64,000 nucleotides of DNA from positions 53,761-117,760 of the forward strand of contig NZ_JAGXBY010000009.1 in assembly GCF_018310345.1 (NCBI RefSeq), written 5' to 3'. Below the pieces are notes generated by a model. The model did not search any database. It was not told where the DNA came from and saw nothing but the letters and a program-made list of their open reading frames with translations. Shown one piece after another: positions 26,790 to 34,667 of the stretch. Source of the stretch: Ornithinibacillus massiliensis. GTDB lineage: Bacteria; Bacillota; Bacilli; Bacillales; Amphibacillaceae. Positions within the stretch are counted from its first letter, which is position 1. The number at the start of each line of letters is the position of its first letter. The translations under genes and the position numbers were made by a program.

Positions 26790-26828
26790 ATGAGAAAAGG
26801 AGGCAACTGGAATGCCTCCTTTTCTCAT
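26790..26828. terminator. Bidirectional terminator between yuiC and yuiD
   Basis: ATGAGAAAAGGAGGCA (26790-26805) pairs perfectly with TGCCTCCTTTTCTCAT (26813-26828). Both flanks suit convergent genes. Confidence 0.85.
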
Positions 26829-26831
26829 GTA

Positions 26832-27305
26832 TTAATAAAAATTATTAAGAATAAGTGCGACGAATATACCGGTAATAGCCCCAAAAAATACTTCTATTGG
26901 TTTATGACCTAGTAATTCCTTTAAATCCTCTCGTTTTTCATATGTCCCTTTATTTTCCCAGTTCTTAGCACCTTCAACTAGTACTTGAAAATCTTTTACA
27001 AGTTGATTAAGTAATGTTGCATGTTTCCCTGCGTGTCGACGTACACCTGAGGCATCGTACATCGTGATAACACTAAATACAGCAGCTACAGCAAATAATG
27101 TTGAATCAAATCCTTCTATGATCCCGATAGCGGTAGATAAAGACGTAACTGCAGCAGAATGACTACTTGGCATGCCCCCAGTGCTAAAAGCGAGACCTGG
27201 AACAAATTCTCTTGTTGCCATAAAATGAATAGGAATTTTAATAACTTGGGCAAATACTATCGCAGATAATGCTGCTATGATTGGGAAGCTAGAAAAAAAA
27301 TCCAT
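26832..27305 (-). CDS. yuiD: Divergent PAP2-family membrane protein, YuiD
   Basis: A 157-residue protein of the divergent PAP2 (DUF212) family with four to five hydrophobic segments. The phosphatase-like residues appear in TGGMPSSHSAAV and DASGVRRHAGKHATLLNQ. Lipid or other phosphate substrates are inferred from the superfamily. Ribosome site AAAGGAA. It is convergent with yuiC. Confidence 0.88.
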   Translation of the reverse strand: MDFFSSFPIIAALSAIVFAQVIKIPIHFMATREFVPGLAFSTGGMPSSHSAAVTSLSTAIGIIEGFDSTLFAVAAVFSVITMYDASGVRRHAGKHATLLNQLVKDFQVLVEGAKNWENKGTYEKREDLKELLGHKPIEVFFGAITGIFVALILNNFY

Positions 27306-27426
27306 GATGAGTTCCTTTCAGACATATTTTTATGATTGTTATTTTATCATAGTCTGCGCTTAAGTAGATATAATTTATGCGGAAAAATAAAAAGAAGAGG
27401 TTAAAGTGACCTCTTCTTTTGACAGG

Positions 27427-28023
27427 TTATGATAATCTTGCTGTTTTCCATTTCATCGGAATACGATTAGCTATACGAACTGTAAAAACGGCGGCTAAAC
27501 AAGATAAAGCAACATCCTTAATCAAAAATGGAACCATACCAATCCAGGCGAATTTATAGCTAATTGACAAGTTTAACCATAAATTCATGGAAAAGTACAT
27601 AAATGTAACACCTATCAAATAATTAATGGTTAATCCTATTAAGGAAGCTATTACATATTTTGGAACAGATGGTTGGTTAGAACGTTCTGTTATCCAACCT
27701 GCAACAAAAGCGACAATAATGAACGATAGTAAGAAACCGCCAGTAGGAGTTATTAGTTGCATCGGACCTGCTTCCATTCCAGCAAAAATGGGTACACCCG
27801 CAGTCCCAACTAATACATATGTAACCATTGCTAAGCTACCTAATTTTTTACCTAACATTAATCCTGCTAAGATAGAGAAAAACGTTTGTAGTGATAATGG
27901 TACTGAAGTTCCACCAATCGGTATTGCTAGAAATGGAAACCATACAGCAATATTAGCCCCGATGGCCATCAAACAGACAAATAATGCTCCAACAGTTATT
28001 TCTATTGGTTTAATATTCCTCAT
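27427..28023 (-). CDS. bioY: Biotin ECF transporter S component BioY
   Basis: A 198-residue substrate-binding S component of an energy-coupling factor biotin importer, with six hydrophobic segments. Typical stretches are IPIGGTSVPLSLQTFFSILAG and TPTGGFLLSFIIVAFVAGW. The ATPase and T components are not in this window; they are normally encoded with ribosomal protein genes. The ATG at 28023 follows GGAGAGGTG. A BirA operator lies about 45 bp upstream, so biotin should repress it. Confidence 0.93.
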   Translation of the reverse strand: MRNIKPIEITVGALFVCLMAIGANIAVWFPFLAIPIGGTSVPLSLQTFFSILAGLMLGKKLGSLAMVTYVLVGTAGVPIFAGMEAGPMQLITPTGGFLLSFIIVAFVAGWITERSNQPSVPKYVIASLIGLTINYLIGVTFMYFSMNLWLNLSISYKFAWIGMVPFLIKDVALSCLAAVFTVRIANRIPMKWKTARLS

Positions 28024-28066
28024 CGTTAACACCTCTCCTATAACTAGAATAAAGAGAAGAGGGGAG

Positions 28067-28098
28067 ATTGTCAACTTATATTTTAAATGGTTAACAAT
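28067..28098 (-). promoter_or_regulatory. BirA operator (biotin repressor site) for bioY
   Basis: TTGTCAAC (28068-28075) and GTTAACAA (28090-28097) are inverted half-sites 14 bp apart. This matches the BirA operator pattern of Firmicutes (TGTTAAC..GTTAACA). It lies directly upstream of bioY, a classic BirA target. Confidence 0.88.
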
Positions 28099-28107
28099 TA
28101 GTAGTGT

Positions 28108-28150
28108 GAAAAAATAATCCTTATCACTCTATAAGTGAAAAAGGATTATT
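28108..28150 (-). terminator. Terminator of deoD
   Basis: AATAATCCTT..TCACT and AGTGA..AAGGATTATT pair across 28113-28150. On the minus strand TTTTTT follows, just past deoD. Confidence 0.85.
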
Positions 28151-28198
28151 CTAATTCTCCCTATTATGTTACTACCGCTTATGATAATGAATGGTACC

Positions 28199-28906
28199 TT
28201 ATTTAATTGCTGCTTCTAAGGCGATTTCCATCATTTCATTAAAGGTTGTTTGTCGTTCTTCTGCAGTTGTTTCTTCACCAGTAATAATGTGGTCTGAAAC
28301 GGTTAAGACAGACAGTGCTTGACGATCGTATTTAGCAGCAAGGGTGTATAGTGCTGTTGTTTCCATCTCAATAGCAAGCACCTTGTATTTTGCAAGCAGC
28401 TCGTTCACTTCCTTAGCATTATCACGATAGAACGTATCACTTGTAAATACGTTACCGACACGAAGATTCATCCCTTTTGCCGTTCCTACCTCAAATGCCG
28501 TACGTAATAGATCAAAATCTGCTAGTGGTGCATAATCAATTCCATTAAAAATAAGCTGATTCATTCGGGAATCTGTCGTAGAGCCTTGTGCTAAAATGAC
28601 ATCTCTCACTTTAACATCCTTTTGGATAGCACCACATGTACCAACACGGATTAATTTCTGAACATCATAGCTTTGAATTAATTCATTCACGTATATAGAA
28701 ATAGATGGGACTCCCATTCCAGTACCTTGGACAGATACCTTTTCTCCCTTATATGAACCGGTATATCCATACATACCACGGACTTGATTATATTGCGTAA
28801 CGTCTTCTAAAAAGGTTTCTGCAATATATTTTGCTCTTAACGGGTCACCAGGAAGTAATATTTTATCAGCGATTTCCCCTTTTTTTGCTCCTATATGTAC
28901 ACTCAT
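28199..28906 (-). CDS. deoD: Purine-nucleoside phosphorylase DeoD
   Basis: A 235-residue hexameric-type phosphorylase that splits purine nucleosides with phosphate in salvage. Visible family motifs: LPGDPLRAKYIAE at the phosphate site, RVGTCGAIQKDVKVRDV, and AIEMETTALYTLAA with the ribose-binding Met-Glu. SDHI near the C-terminus gives the catalytic Asp. AGGAGG precedes the ATG. Confidence 0.95.
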   Translation of the reverse strand: MSVHIGAKKGEIADKILLPGDPLRAKYIAETFLEDVTQYNQVRGMYGYTGSYKGEKVSVQGTGMGVPSISIYVNELIQSYDVQKLIRVGTCGAIQKDVKVRDVILAQGSTTDSRMNQLIFNGIDYAPLADFDLLRTAFEVGTAKGMNLRVGNVFTSDTFYRDNAKEVNELLAKYKVLAIEMETTALYTLAAKYDRQALSVLTVSDHIITGEETTAEERQTTFNEMMEIALEAAIK

Positions 28907-28991
28907 GTCATTTCCTCCTATATTGACTAGTCAAAAATAAAGTTATCATAACCGTTCCTTAAAAACAATCTATTTATGATAGACTTTTTAG

Positions 28992-29020
28992 TTTCCATAC
29001 GAAATAAAATTGTATATAAT
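28992..29020 (+). promoter_or_regulatory. Candidate promoter for ptsH
   Basis: TTTCCA (28992-28997) and TATAAT (29015-29020) are 17 bp apart, with a perfect -10 and a weak -35, 100 nt before the HPr start. Confidence 0.5.
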
Positions 29021-29119
29021 AAATATAAGTTCAATTATTCACGAAGTAATTTCGTATAATTGATAAAAAAGTACATAAAATTTGTACAAGCTAATATATA
29101 TGTTGGAAGGATGAATAGC

Positions 29120-29383
29120 ATGAAAGAACAATCTTTTAAAATTACTGCAGATACAGGTGTACACGCTCGCCCTGCTACTTTATTAGTAAATAAAGCTGGT
29201 CAATATCAATCAGATATCGAGCTTTCGTACAATGATAAGACTGTTAACTTAAAGTCTATTATGGGCGTTATGTCATTAGGAATTCCTAAAGATGCTGAAA
29301 TCAAAATCACTGCTAATGGTAGCGATGAAGAAGAAGCAATTCAAGGGATTGCAGAAGTAATTAAAGAAAACTTAGGTGAGTAA
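29120..29383 (+). CDS. ptsH: Phosphocarrier protein HPr
   Basis: An 87-residue HPr, the small phosphocarrier of the sugar phosphotransferase system. His15 in GVHARPAT is present, so it can take phosphate from enzyme I. Ser46 in LKSIMGVMSLG is the HPr kinase target used in CcpA-dependent catabolite control. His15 separates it from Crh, which has Gln there. ATG 29120 is nine bases after GGAAGG. A terminator follows at once, so it is not in an operon with ptsI here. Confidence 0.92.
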   Translation: MKEQSFKITADTGVHARPATLLVNKAGQYQSDIELSYNDKTVNLKSIMGVMSLGIPKDAEIKITANGSDEEEAIQGIAEVIKENLGE

Positions 29384-29385
29384 TT

Positions 29386-29419
29386 AAAAAAAGGCTGTCT
29401 TCATAAAGGCAGCCTTTTT
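29386..29419 (+). terminator. Terminator after ptsH
   Basis: AAAAAGGCTGTC and GGCAGCCTTTTT form a stem with a short loop and T-run, right after the ptsH stop. Confidence 0.88.
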
Positions 29420-29491
29420 GATTTCATAAATTGTATGTTTACTGGTTATGGTTATCATACAAGATGGGACATATTCCTTGAAATCATAACC

Positions 29492-29908
29492 TTATTTGTT
29501 ATGATGTGTTCCGTTCTCGTAATATTTTCCATGATAATAACTTTTCTCGACAGACGCTAATGCTCGTAAAGCTTCTTGGTTATAGGCTGTATCTTTCCGC
29601 TTAAGTTTATCGCTATATTGTTCCACCGCATTTTTTAGAGACTCACCATAATCTAAATCTGGACCTGCATAACGGGTAACAACATCCTTAAGGACGTTTA
29701 CCTTTTCAAATTGGCTAAGGGCTTTCCGTTCGTGAAACAGCACATTTTCTACTTGCTTCGGATGATGCAGGTCTCCTTGCATTGGATGCTTTACAACTGC
29801 TAATGTTTTGACTAAAAATTTTTCGTTTCGATCTTCGATTATTTCTCCTATGTAAATTCCTGATTTATATGGAATTTGGACCATATCGCCTAAAGAAAAA
29901 TCACTCAA
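29492..29908 (-). CDS. kapB: Kinase-associated protein KapB
   Basis: A 138-residue protein resembling KapB, which assists the KinB sensor kinase that starts sporulation in B. subtilis. Landmarks: YKSGIYIGEI, HPMQGDLHHPKQVENVLFHERKAL, and KDVVTRYAGPDLDYGESL. There is no signal peptide or lipobox, so the usual family label lipoprotein does not fit this sequence. The start is TTG after AAAGGGG. A patB-like gene lies 1.1 kb away as in B. subtilis, but no kinB is in the window. Confidence 0.87.
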   Translation of the reverse strand: MSDFSLGDMVQIPYKSGIYIGEIIEDRNEKFLVKTLAVVKHPMQGDLHHPKQVENVLFHERKALSQFEKVNVLKDVVTRYAGPDLDYGESLKNAVEQYSDKLKRKDTAYNQEALRALASVEKSYYHGKYYENGTHHNK

Positions 29909-30031
29909 CTAAAAACAACCCCTTTCTAAGACTCATTGTGCCAAATTTTTAACAAATTGGCGAACATTTTAATTTGCTTTATATGCCTTCTGCAAATTTG
30001 ATATACTGATAAGAAGAAGGACGTGATACAT

Positions 30032-30217
30032 ATGATGCCGTTTTTATATTTTCCTGAGGACAAATCAGAATATATCCCTGCAGTCATTACCTTAATTATT
30101 TTTATGATTGCAGCAGCTGTAGCATTTTATTTTTTCTATAAGCATTCTAAAAAGCAAGAACAAAAGTTTAACTCAGAATACGAAAGTCAATTAGATGAGA
30201 ATAAGAAACCAAACTAA
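30032..30217 (+). CDS. Small single-pass membrane protein, unknown
   Basis: A 61-residue protein with one strong transmembrane helix (about residues 16-36, ending YFFYKHSK) and a charged cytoplasmic-type tail. I do not recognise a family. The start is set at 30032 because AAGAAGG lies about ten bases upstream; a GTG three codons earlier is too close. A strong terminator follows, so it is probably its own transcription unit. Confidence 0.6.
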   Translation: MMPFLYFPEDKSEYIPAVITLIIFMIAAAVAFYFFYKHSKKQEQKFNSEYESQLDENKKPN

Positions 30218-30249
30218 CAGAGCAGCGAAGTAACTTGCTCTGTTTTTTT
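30217..30249 (+). terminator. Terminator of the small membrane protein gene
   Basis: AACAGAGCA pairs with TGCTCTGTT and is followed by TTTTT. Confidence 0.88.
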
Positions 30250-30342
30250 ATAATCCATACATAAAAGACTGTGCTGATTCTATGTTTACACACTCTTTTT
30301 TTGCGAATACTATTTTTATCATGCAAAAAGGGAGTAGTGGAT

Positions 30343-30921
30343 ATGCAGTATGTACGTTTAGTCCTTTTCATGCTTTTGTTAGTAGCAGGTTGCCAGAGTA
30401 CTGTTGATACAACGAAAAGCGTGGAGATGTATAATGCATCAGGAGATATGGTTGGAACGGCGCAACTGACAGAGTCTCCTGATGGTGTAGAAGTTAAATT
30501 AAAGCTTGAAGGGTTAACGCCTGGCTTTCATGGAGTTGCTGTTCATGAGTTTGCAAAATGTGAGGGGCCAGATTTTAAGTCAGCAGGAAACCATTTAAAT
30601 CCAGAAGGGACAGAGCATGGACTCATGCATCCTGAAGGACCACATTTAGGTGATTTACCGAATGTGGAAGCGGATAGTGATGGCCTTGTAGATGCAGAAT
30701 TAATGCTTTCTGGGGGAACCTTAAAGGAAGGGAAAGATTCGTTATTACGAGGTGAAGGGACCTCCTTAGTTGTGATGGAGTTACAAGATGATGGGGTATC
30801 ACAGCCAGGTGGAAATGCAGGTACTAGAATAATTTGTGGAGAAATAAAGTCAGGAAAGGGAGAAGAACCGACAGAATCTCCAACAGACCCGACTGAATTG
30901 AATGATACCCAAGACGATTAG
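30343..30921 (+). CDS. Cu/Zn superoxide dismutase-like lipoprotein lacking two Cu ligands (YojM-like)
   Basis: A 192-residue predicted lipoprotein (lipobox VAGC, Cys17) with a SodC fold. Present are the Zn-type ligands His84, His92, His101 and Asp104, the His68 Cu ligand, the active-site Arg162, and the disulfide pair Cys73/Cys165. Missing are two Cu histidines: the HxH motif reads AVH (Ala66), and VVHE reads VVME (Met145). B. subtilis YojM is known to lack two Cu ligands as well, so normal dismutase activity is unlikely. An acidic, Pro/Thr-rich tail ends the protein. ATG follows AAAGGGAG. Confidence 0.88.
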   Translation: MQYVRLVLFMLLLVAGCQSTVDTTKSVEMYNASGDMVGTAQLTESPDGVEVKLKLEGLTPGFHGVAVHEFAKCEGPDFKSAGNHLNPEGTEHGLMHPEGPHLGDLPNVEADSDGLVDAELMLSGGTLKEGKDSLLRGEGTSLVVMELQDDGVSQPGGNAGTRIICGEIKSGKGEEPTESPTDPTELNDTQDD

Positions 30922-30950
30922 TGGGTGAGATACATTGATAAGAATAAGAT

Positions 30951-31007
30951 AAAACCGAATGATGCTCGATTGCCAGAACGGGGTCGATGCTACTCATTCG
31001 GATTTTT
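30951..31007. repeat. Dispersed palindrome core copy 4, likely terminator
   Basis: AAAACCGAATGATGC (30951-30965) pairs with GC.ACTCATTCGGATTTTT (ending 31007) around a short insert. It shares the AAACCGAATGAT core of the family but lacks the outer GGCTGGGAC arms. It lies between the convergent SOD-like and patB genes. Confidence 0.75.
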
Positions 31008-31049
31008 CTTTGCTTTTATATACTGAAGCCCAAGACTCGGCCAATTTAT

Positions 31050-32213
31050 TTATTTATTTATTGCTGCAATGATACGATGAACGCCTTCCTCTAGTATTGT
31101 TCGTGGGCAGGCGATATTCATTCTCATAAACTTCTCGCCTTCTGTTCCGTATTCAAATCCAGCATTTAAGCCGACTTTAGCTTCTTCGTTAAAGAACTTT
31201 CGTAACCCTTTAGCGTCTAAATTTAGGGAACTACAATCAATCCATACTAAATAAGTCCCATCCGCCTTAGATACTGTTAAATCAGTTTGAGTTTCTAGTG
31301 TTTCTTTTACGTATTGATAATGGCTCTGTAAAAGTTCGCGAAGTTGATCAAGCCATTCTTCTCCATGATTGTAAGCTGCTTCTAGCGCAGTATTGCCCAT
31401 CGTATTTAGACCATGAAATCCTTGAATTGCAAATTGCTTTTCCAGTTTCCTCCGCATTTCTTGGTTAGGGGTGATTGCATAAGACGCTTGTAGTCCAGCT
31501 AAATTAAACGTTTTAGAAGGAGCCATGCAAGTAACGGTTCTATTGGCTATCGATTCAGATAGTGATGCAATAGAGATATGCTGTACATTCGGGAAGGCTA
31601 AATCAGCATGAATTTCATCAGAAAGGATTAACACATCATATTTTTCACAAAGCTTAGCAATTTCTTCCAATTCATCTCTTGTCCAAACTCTTCCAACAGG
31701 ATTATGTGGGCTGCATAGAATAAAGGCCTTAACCCCTTGTTTGAATTGCTCTTCTAAGTCTTCAAAGTCAATATGATACTTATTTTCAGAATATAAGAGT
31801 TGATTTTTTACAATTACTCGGTTATGTGCTTCAATTACTTTATAGAAAGGTGTATATACCGGTGTCTGAATTACTATTTTATCCTCAGGTTCCGTTAAGG
31901 CTTGTACTGCCATATGTAAAGTTGTTACAACACCAGGACTAAATGAAAGCCATTCAGATTGAATATTCCAGTGAAGCCTTTTAGAAATCCAATTGATGAT
32001 GGATGATTTTACCATATCATCAACAATTGTATAACCATATATACCATGCTCTGCACGGGCAATCAATGCTTGGTTAACTGCATCTGGCGCTTGAAAATCC
32101 ATATCTGCAACCCACATTGGTAAGACATCCTCTGATTGAAATAGATTTTTAACCATATCCCATTTGACAGAGCGAGTATTTTTACGGTCATGTATCGTTT
32201 CAAAAATTTTCAT
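31050..32213 (-). CDS. patB: PatB/MalY-type C-S lyase
   Basis: A 387-residue PLP-dependent class I/II aminotransferase-fold enzyme of the MalY/PatB group, which cleaves C-S bonds in cystathionine or cysteine conjugates. The PLP lysine lies in APSKTFNLAGLQ, the aspartate in LILSDEIHADL, and the substrate Arg in KFMRMNIACPR. The N-terminal VLPMWVADMDFQAP is typical of the group. In B. subtilis patB sits with kinB and kapB. GGGGGT precedes the ATG. Confidence 0.9.
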   Translation of the reverse strand: MKIFETIHDRKNTRSVKWDMVKNLFQSEDVLPMWVADMDFQAPDAVNQALIARAEHGIYGYTIVDDMVKSSIINWISKRLHWNIQSEWLSFSPGVVTTLHMAVQALTEPEDKIVIQTPVYTPFYKVIEAHNRVIVKNQLLYSENKYHIDFEDLEEQFKQGVKAFILCSPHNPVGRVWTRDELEEIAKLCEKYDVLILSDEIHADLAFPNVQHISIASLSESIANRTVTCMAPSKTFNLAGLQASYAITPNQEMRRKLEKQFAIQGFHGLNTMGNTALEAAYNHGEEWLDQLRELLQSHYQYVKETLETQTDLTVSKADGTYLVWIDCSSLNLDAKGLRKFFNEEAKVGLNAGFEYGTEGEKFMRMNIACPRTILEEGVHRIIAAINK

Positions 32214-32445
32214 CCAAATTACCCCCTATAGTATGTATTACTGTTATTATAACGCAAAAAAGAAAAAAAAGAGCAAAGCGTTTGAATACGCCTTGCTTAC
32301 AGGGGGAATACGAGAAAGTCTTACGGTAATAGTTATACCCGTTTTCATTAAATATAAACATGTTTCATCATTTTTTTTAAGTCTTTTGAAACCTTTTAGT
32401 AAACATATCGTTTACTTATATAGAGATAAGAATTGGGGGATGAGT

Positions 32446-34563
32446 ATGTCTGATGAACTAATATATCAATCAATAAAGGAAAATAAACAAGAAGGCTTCA
32501 AGCAGTTGGTTACCCACTATAAATCCACTGTCGAACAGATTGCTTTTCAGTACGGATTGGATCAAGAGAACATAGTCAGTGTTGTTCAGGAAACGTTTGT
32601 TAAGTTGCACAGAGGAATAGATCGAGTAGAACGACATGACTTATCGGGCTCTCTTTATCGGGCTACTATGGATAGTTTGAAAGATTATCGTAGGATACAA
32701 ACTACTATTACTAATAATAATTCTTATAAGATGTACGGCTATTACTTTGAAAATTTAGATCATATGGTTATTCAGCATGCTTTAACTAAATTAGATGATA
32801 AGTATAAAATCCCAATTATATTACATCACTTTCATCAAATGACCTTGGAGGAAATATCATTCATTATTAAAGCGAATTCAGACATGTTAAAGAAGTTGAT
32901 ACCACAAGGAATGCAATTACTTCATGTGAATATAGAGAAAATGGATGCTAAGGAAACATCAATAGATTTTCATCATGTAAAACTATCAGACATGCTTGAT
33001 GAAATGGTATATTCCTATGAACGTTTACCAGAGTTCACACAGATTCAGGAGTTGCTTAATCAAGTAGAAATGGTCGGGCAAAAACAGAAATGGAGAAAAA
33101 GCATTCCTATTCTAGTTGGAATAGTTGGTTTAATCCTTTTTTCTTTTCTTTCCGTTAATTATATACAAGGCGAAAGGCAGCGCCAGGTTTTAAAAGAGGA
33201 GGAGGCTTCGGCATCCGTTGATAGTGAAATGGATGATTTGGACAACGAGGAAGATAACCAAGGATTAGATCCAGAATTAGAAGCATACTTCGAAGAGGCT
33301 AAAGAGAGGCTTGCAGAGGAACTCGGGATAGAAGATATTGATACATTTCCAACAGTAACAATGGTTGAAGGTTTATTAAATGAGCTGAAAAGTGATCCTA
33401 CGTATTATCATGATGATACTAAGTCTTATATTGAAATGCTTCTTCAATCACCTTCATCGCTAAAGGCTAAATTGGATCCAAACGCTATAGACAGTGTGGA
33501 TTATTTATATCAATATTTTTATTTAGTATCAAATTATGAGTATGCGTTTCAAGAATATTTAAATCAATTACTATGGGATTATGATATATCAAAAGATGAC
33601 TATGAATCTATTGTGTCATTACAAGAAGGTGCATCGAGTTATAAAGGGTCTGAAAAAATAATAGAATTTATTGATGTTCTAGGTAAACAAGGCTATATCT
33701 TAACTACAACATCAGAACAAGATGCACTAACGCTTACGGTAAAGTTCTCTATTGAAAATCTAATCCAATACATGGAGCATGTTGGATATTCTGATGCTTA
33801 TATTGCTTATGTGAAATATATTTCGAACAAGGAAGACCAAGATTGGAATAGATGGGAGAGTTTCGCTGCATATGCGTTAGAAGCAGAAGAGCTTTTGAGT
33901 ACGTATGAGGATTCGTATTCGGCGTTTATCCGGGATAGTATTATAGAGGATATAGAAAGTTATCTACATAACTATCTTAGATTTTGGGAGAATACGATCG
34001 TAACAGAAGTAGAAAAAGAAGAATATAATCAATTACTTGCAAACCACCCGGACTCTATTCTCTCACAGGTAGTAAAGACTACGATGAGGAATTGGGAAGA
34101 GAATGATTGGAAGAGAACGGAAGATGCTATTCGTATATATGACATGAGATTACTTTTTGATAAAAGATATCAACATATTAATTATGAGGATACCTTAATT
34201 CTGGATAGCTGGCCATTTACTCCAACAACGTCTACCACATATGAAAGTTATTCAGAAGAATTAAATCAAGACATGTTATCGGAAGAAAATCCTATGGAAA
34301 TCGTATCATTATATGCGTACGCTAGTGTGAGAAAAGATACAGATACAATGTCTTCCTTAATCTACTCAGAAGAATTATTAGATAGTGAAGAAGAATCGTT
34401 AGAATGGTTCGAATTAAGAAATTCAGGTGCTTATGCATTAACCGAATATCAAACGGAACATTCTGCAGTTTTATTTATTGTAAACTGGGAAGGAGATCCT
34501 TATTTTACAATAAATCTCGATAAAGATAACGGGGTTTGGGTAATAACGCAAATACATAAATAA
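32446..34563 (+). CDS. Membrane-tethered ECF sigma-factor-like protein with large extracytoplasmic part
   Basis: About 705 residues. The N-terminal ~165 residues resemble an ECF sigma factor: a sigma-2-like helix (SVVQETFVKLHRGIDR, 45-60) and a sigma-4-like helix-turn-helix (KIPIILHHFHQMTLEEISFI, 121-140, then IIKANSDMLKKLI). A single transmembrane helix (about 218-240) follows. The remaining ~460 residues are acidic, rich in Glu/Asp/Tyr and predicted outside the cell. The last ~100 residues (SLYAYASVRKDTDTMSSLIY to the end) look NTF2-like. No separate anti-sigma gene adjoins. ATG 32446 lies six bases after GGGGG; ATG 32440 is the alternative. Whether it still binds DNA is unknown. Confidence 0.75.
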   Translation: MSDELIYQSIKENKQEGFKQLVTHYKSTVEQIAFQYGLDQENIVSVVQETFVKLHRGIDRVERHDLSGSLYRATMDSLKDYRRIQTTITNNNSYKMYGYYFENLDHMVIQHALTKLDDKYKIPIILHHFHQMTLEEISFIIKANSDMLKKLIPQGMQLLHVNIEKMDAKETSIDFHHVKLSDMLDEMVYSYERLPEFTQIQELLNQVEMVGQKQKWRKSIPILVGIVGLILFSFLSVNYIQGERQRQVLKEEEASASVDSEMDDLDNEEDNQGLDPELEAYFEEAKERLAEELGIEDIDTFPTVTMVEGLLNELKSDPTYYHDDTKSYIEMLLQSPSSLKAKLDPNAIDSVDYLYQYFYLVSNYEYAFQEYLNQLLWDYDISKDDYESIVSLQEGASSYKGSEKIIEFIDVLGKQGYILTTTSEQDALTLTVKFSIENLIQYMEHVGYSDAYIAYVKYISNKEDQDWNRWESFAAYALEAEELLSTYEDSYSAFIRDSIIEDIESYLHNYLRFWENTIVTEVEKEEYNQLLANHPDSILSQVVKTTMRNWEENDWKRTEDAIRIYDMRLLFDKRYQHINYEDTLILDSWPFTPTTSTTYESYSEELNQDMLSEENPMEIVSLYAYASVRKDTDTMSSLIYSEELLDSEEESLEWFELRNSGAYALTEYQTEHSAVLFIVNWEGDPYFTINLDKDNGVWVITQIHK

Positions 34564-34587
34564 AGATGTAAGAATAAAATTATGTAT

Positions 34588-34630
34588 AAAAACCGAATGA
34601 TTAGAGTCTTGTGCTAATCATTCGGTTTTT
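34588..34630. repeat. Dispersed palindrome core copy 5, bidirectional terminator
   Basis: AAAAACCGAATGATTAG (34588-34604) pairs perfectly with CTAATCATTCGGTTTTT (34614-34630). It has A- and T-runs on both sides and lies between convergent genes, so it serves both. Confidence 0.88.
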
Positions 34631-34667
34631 CTTAAAATGCTAATTAATTTTTCCTACTTCTTTTCGA

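Noticed and set aside
32164..32445. Upstream extension of the sigma-like protein by 94 residues
   Set aside because: The extension runs into the divergent patB gene and has no ribosome site; GGGGG before ATG 32446 fits better.
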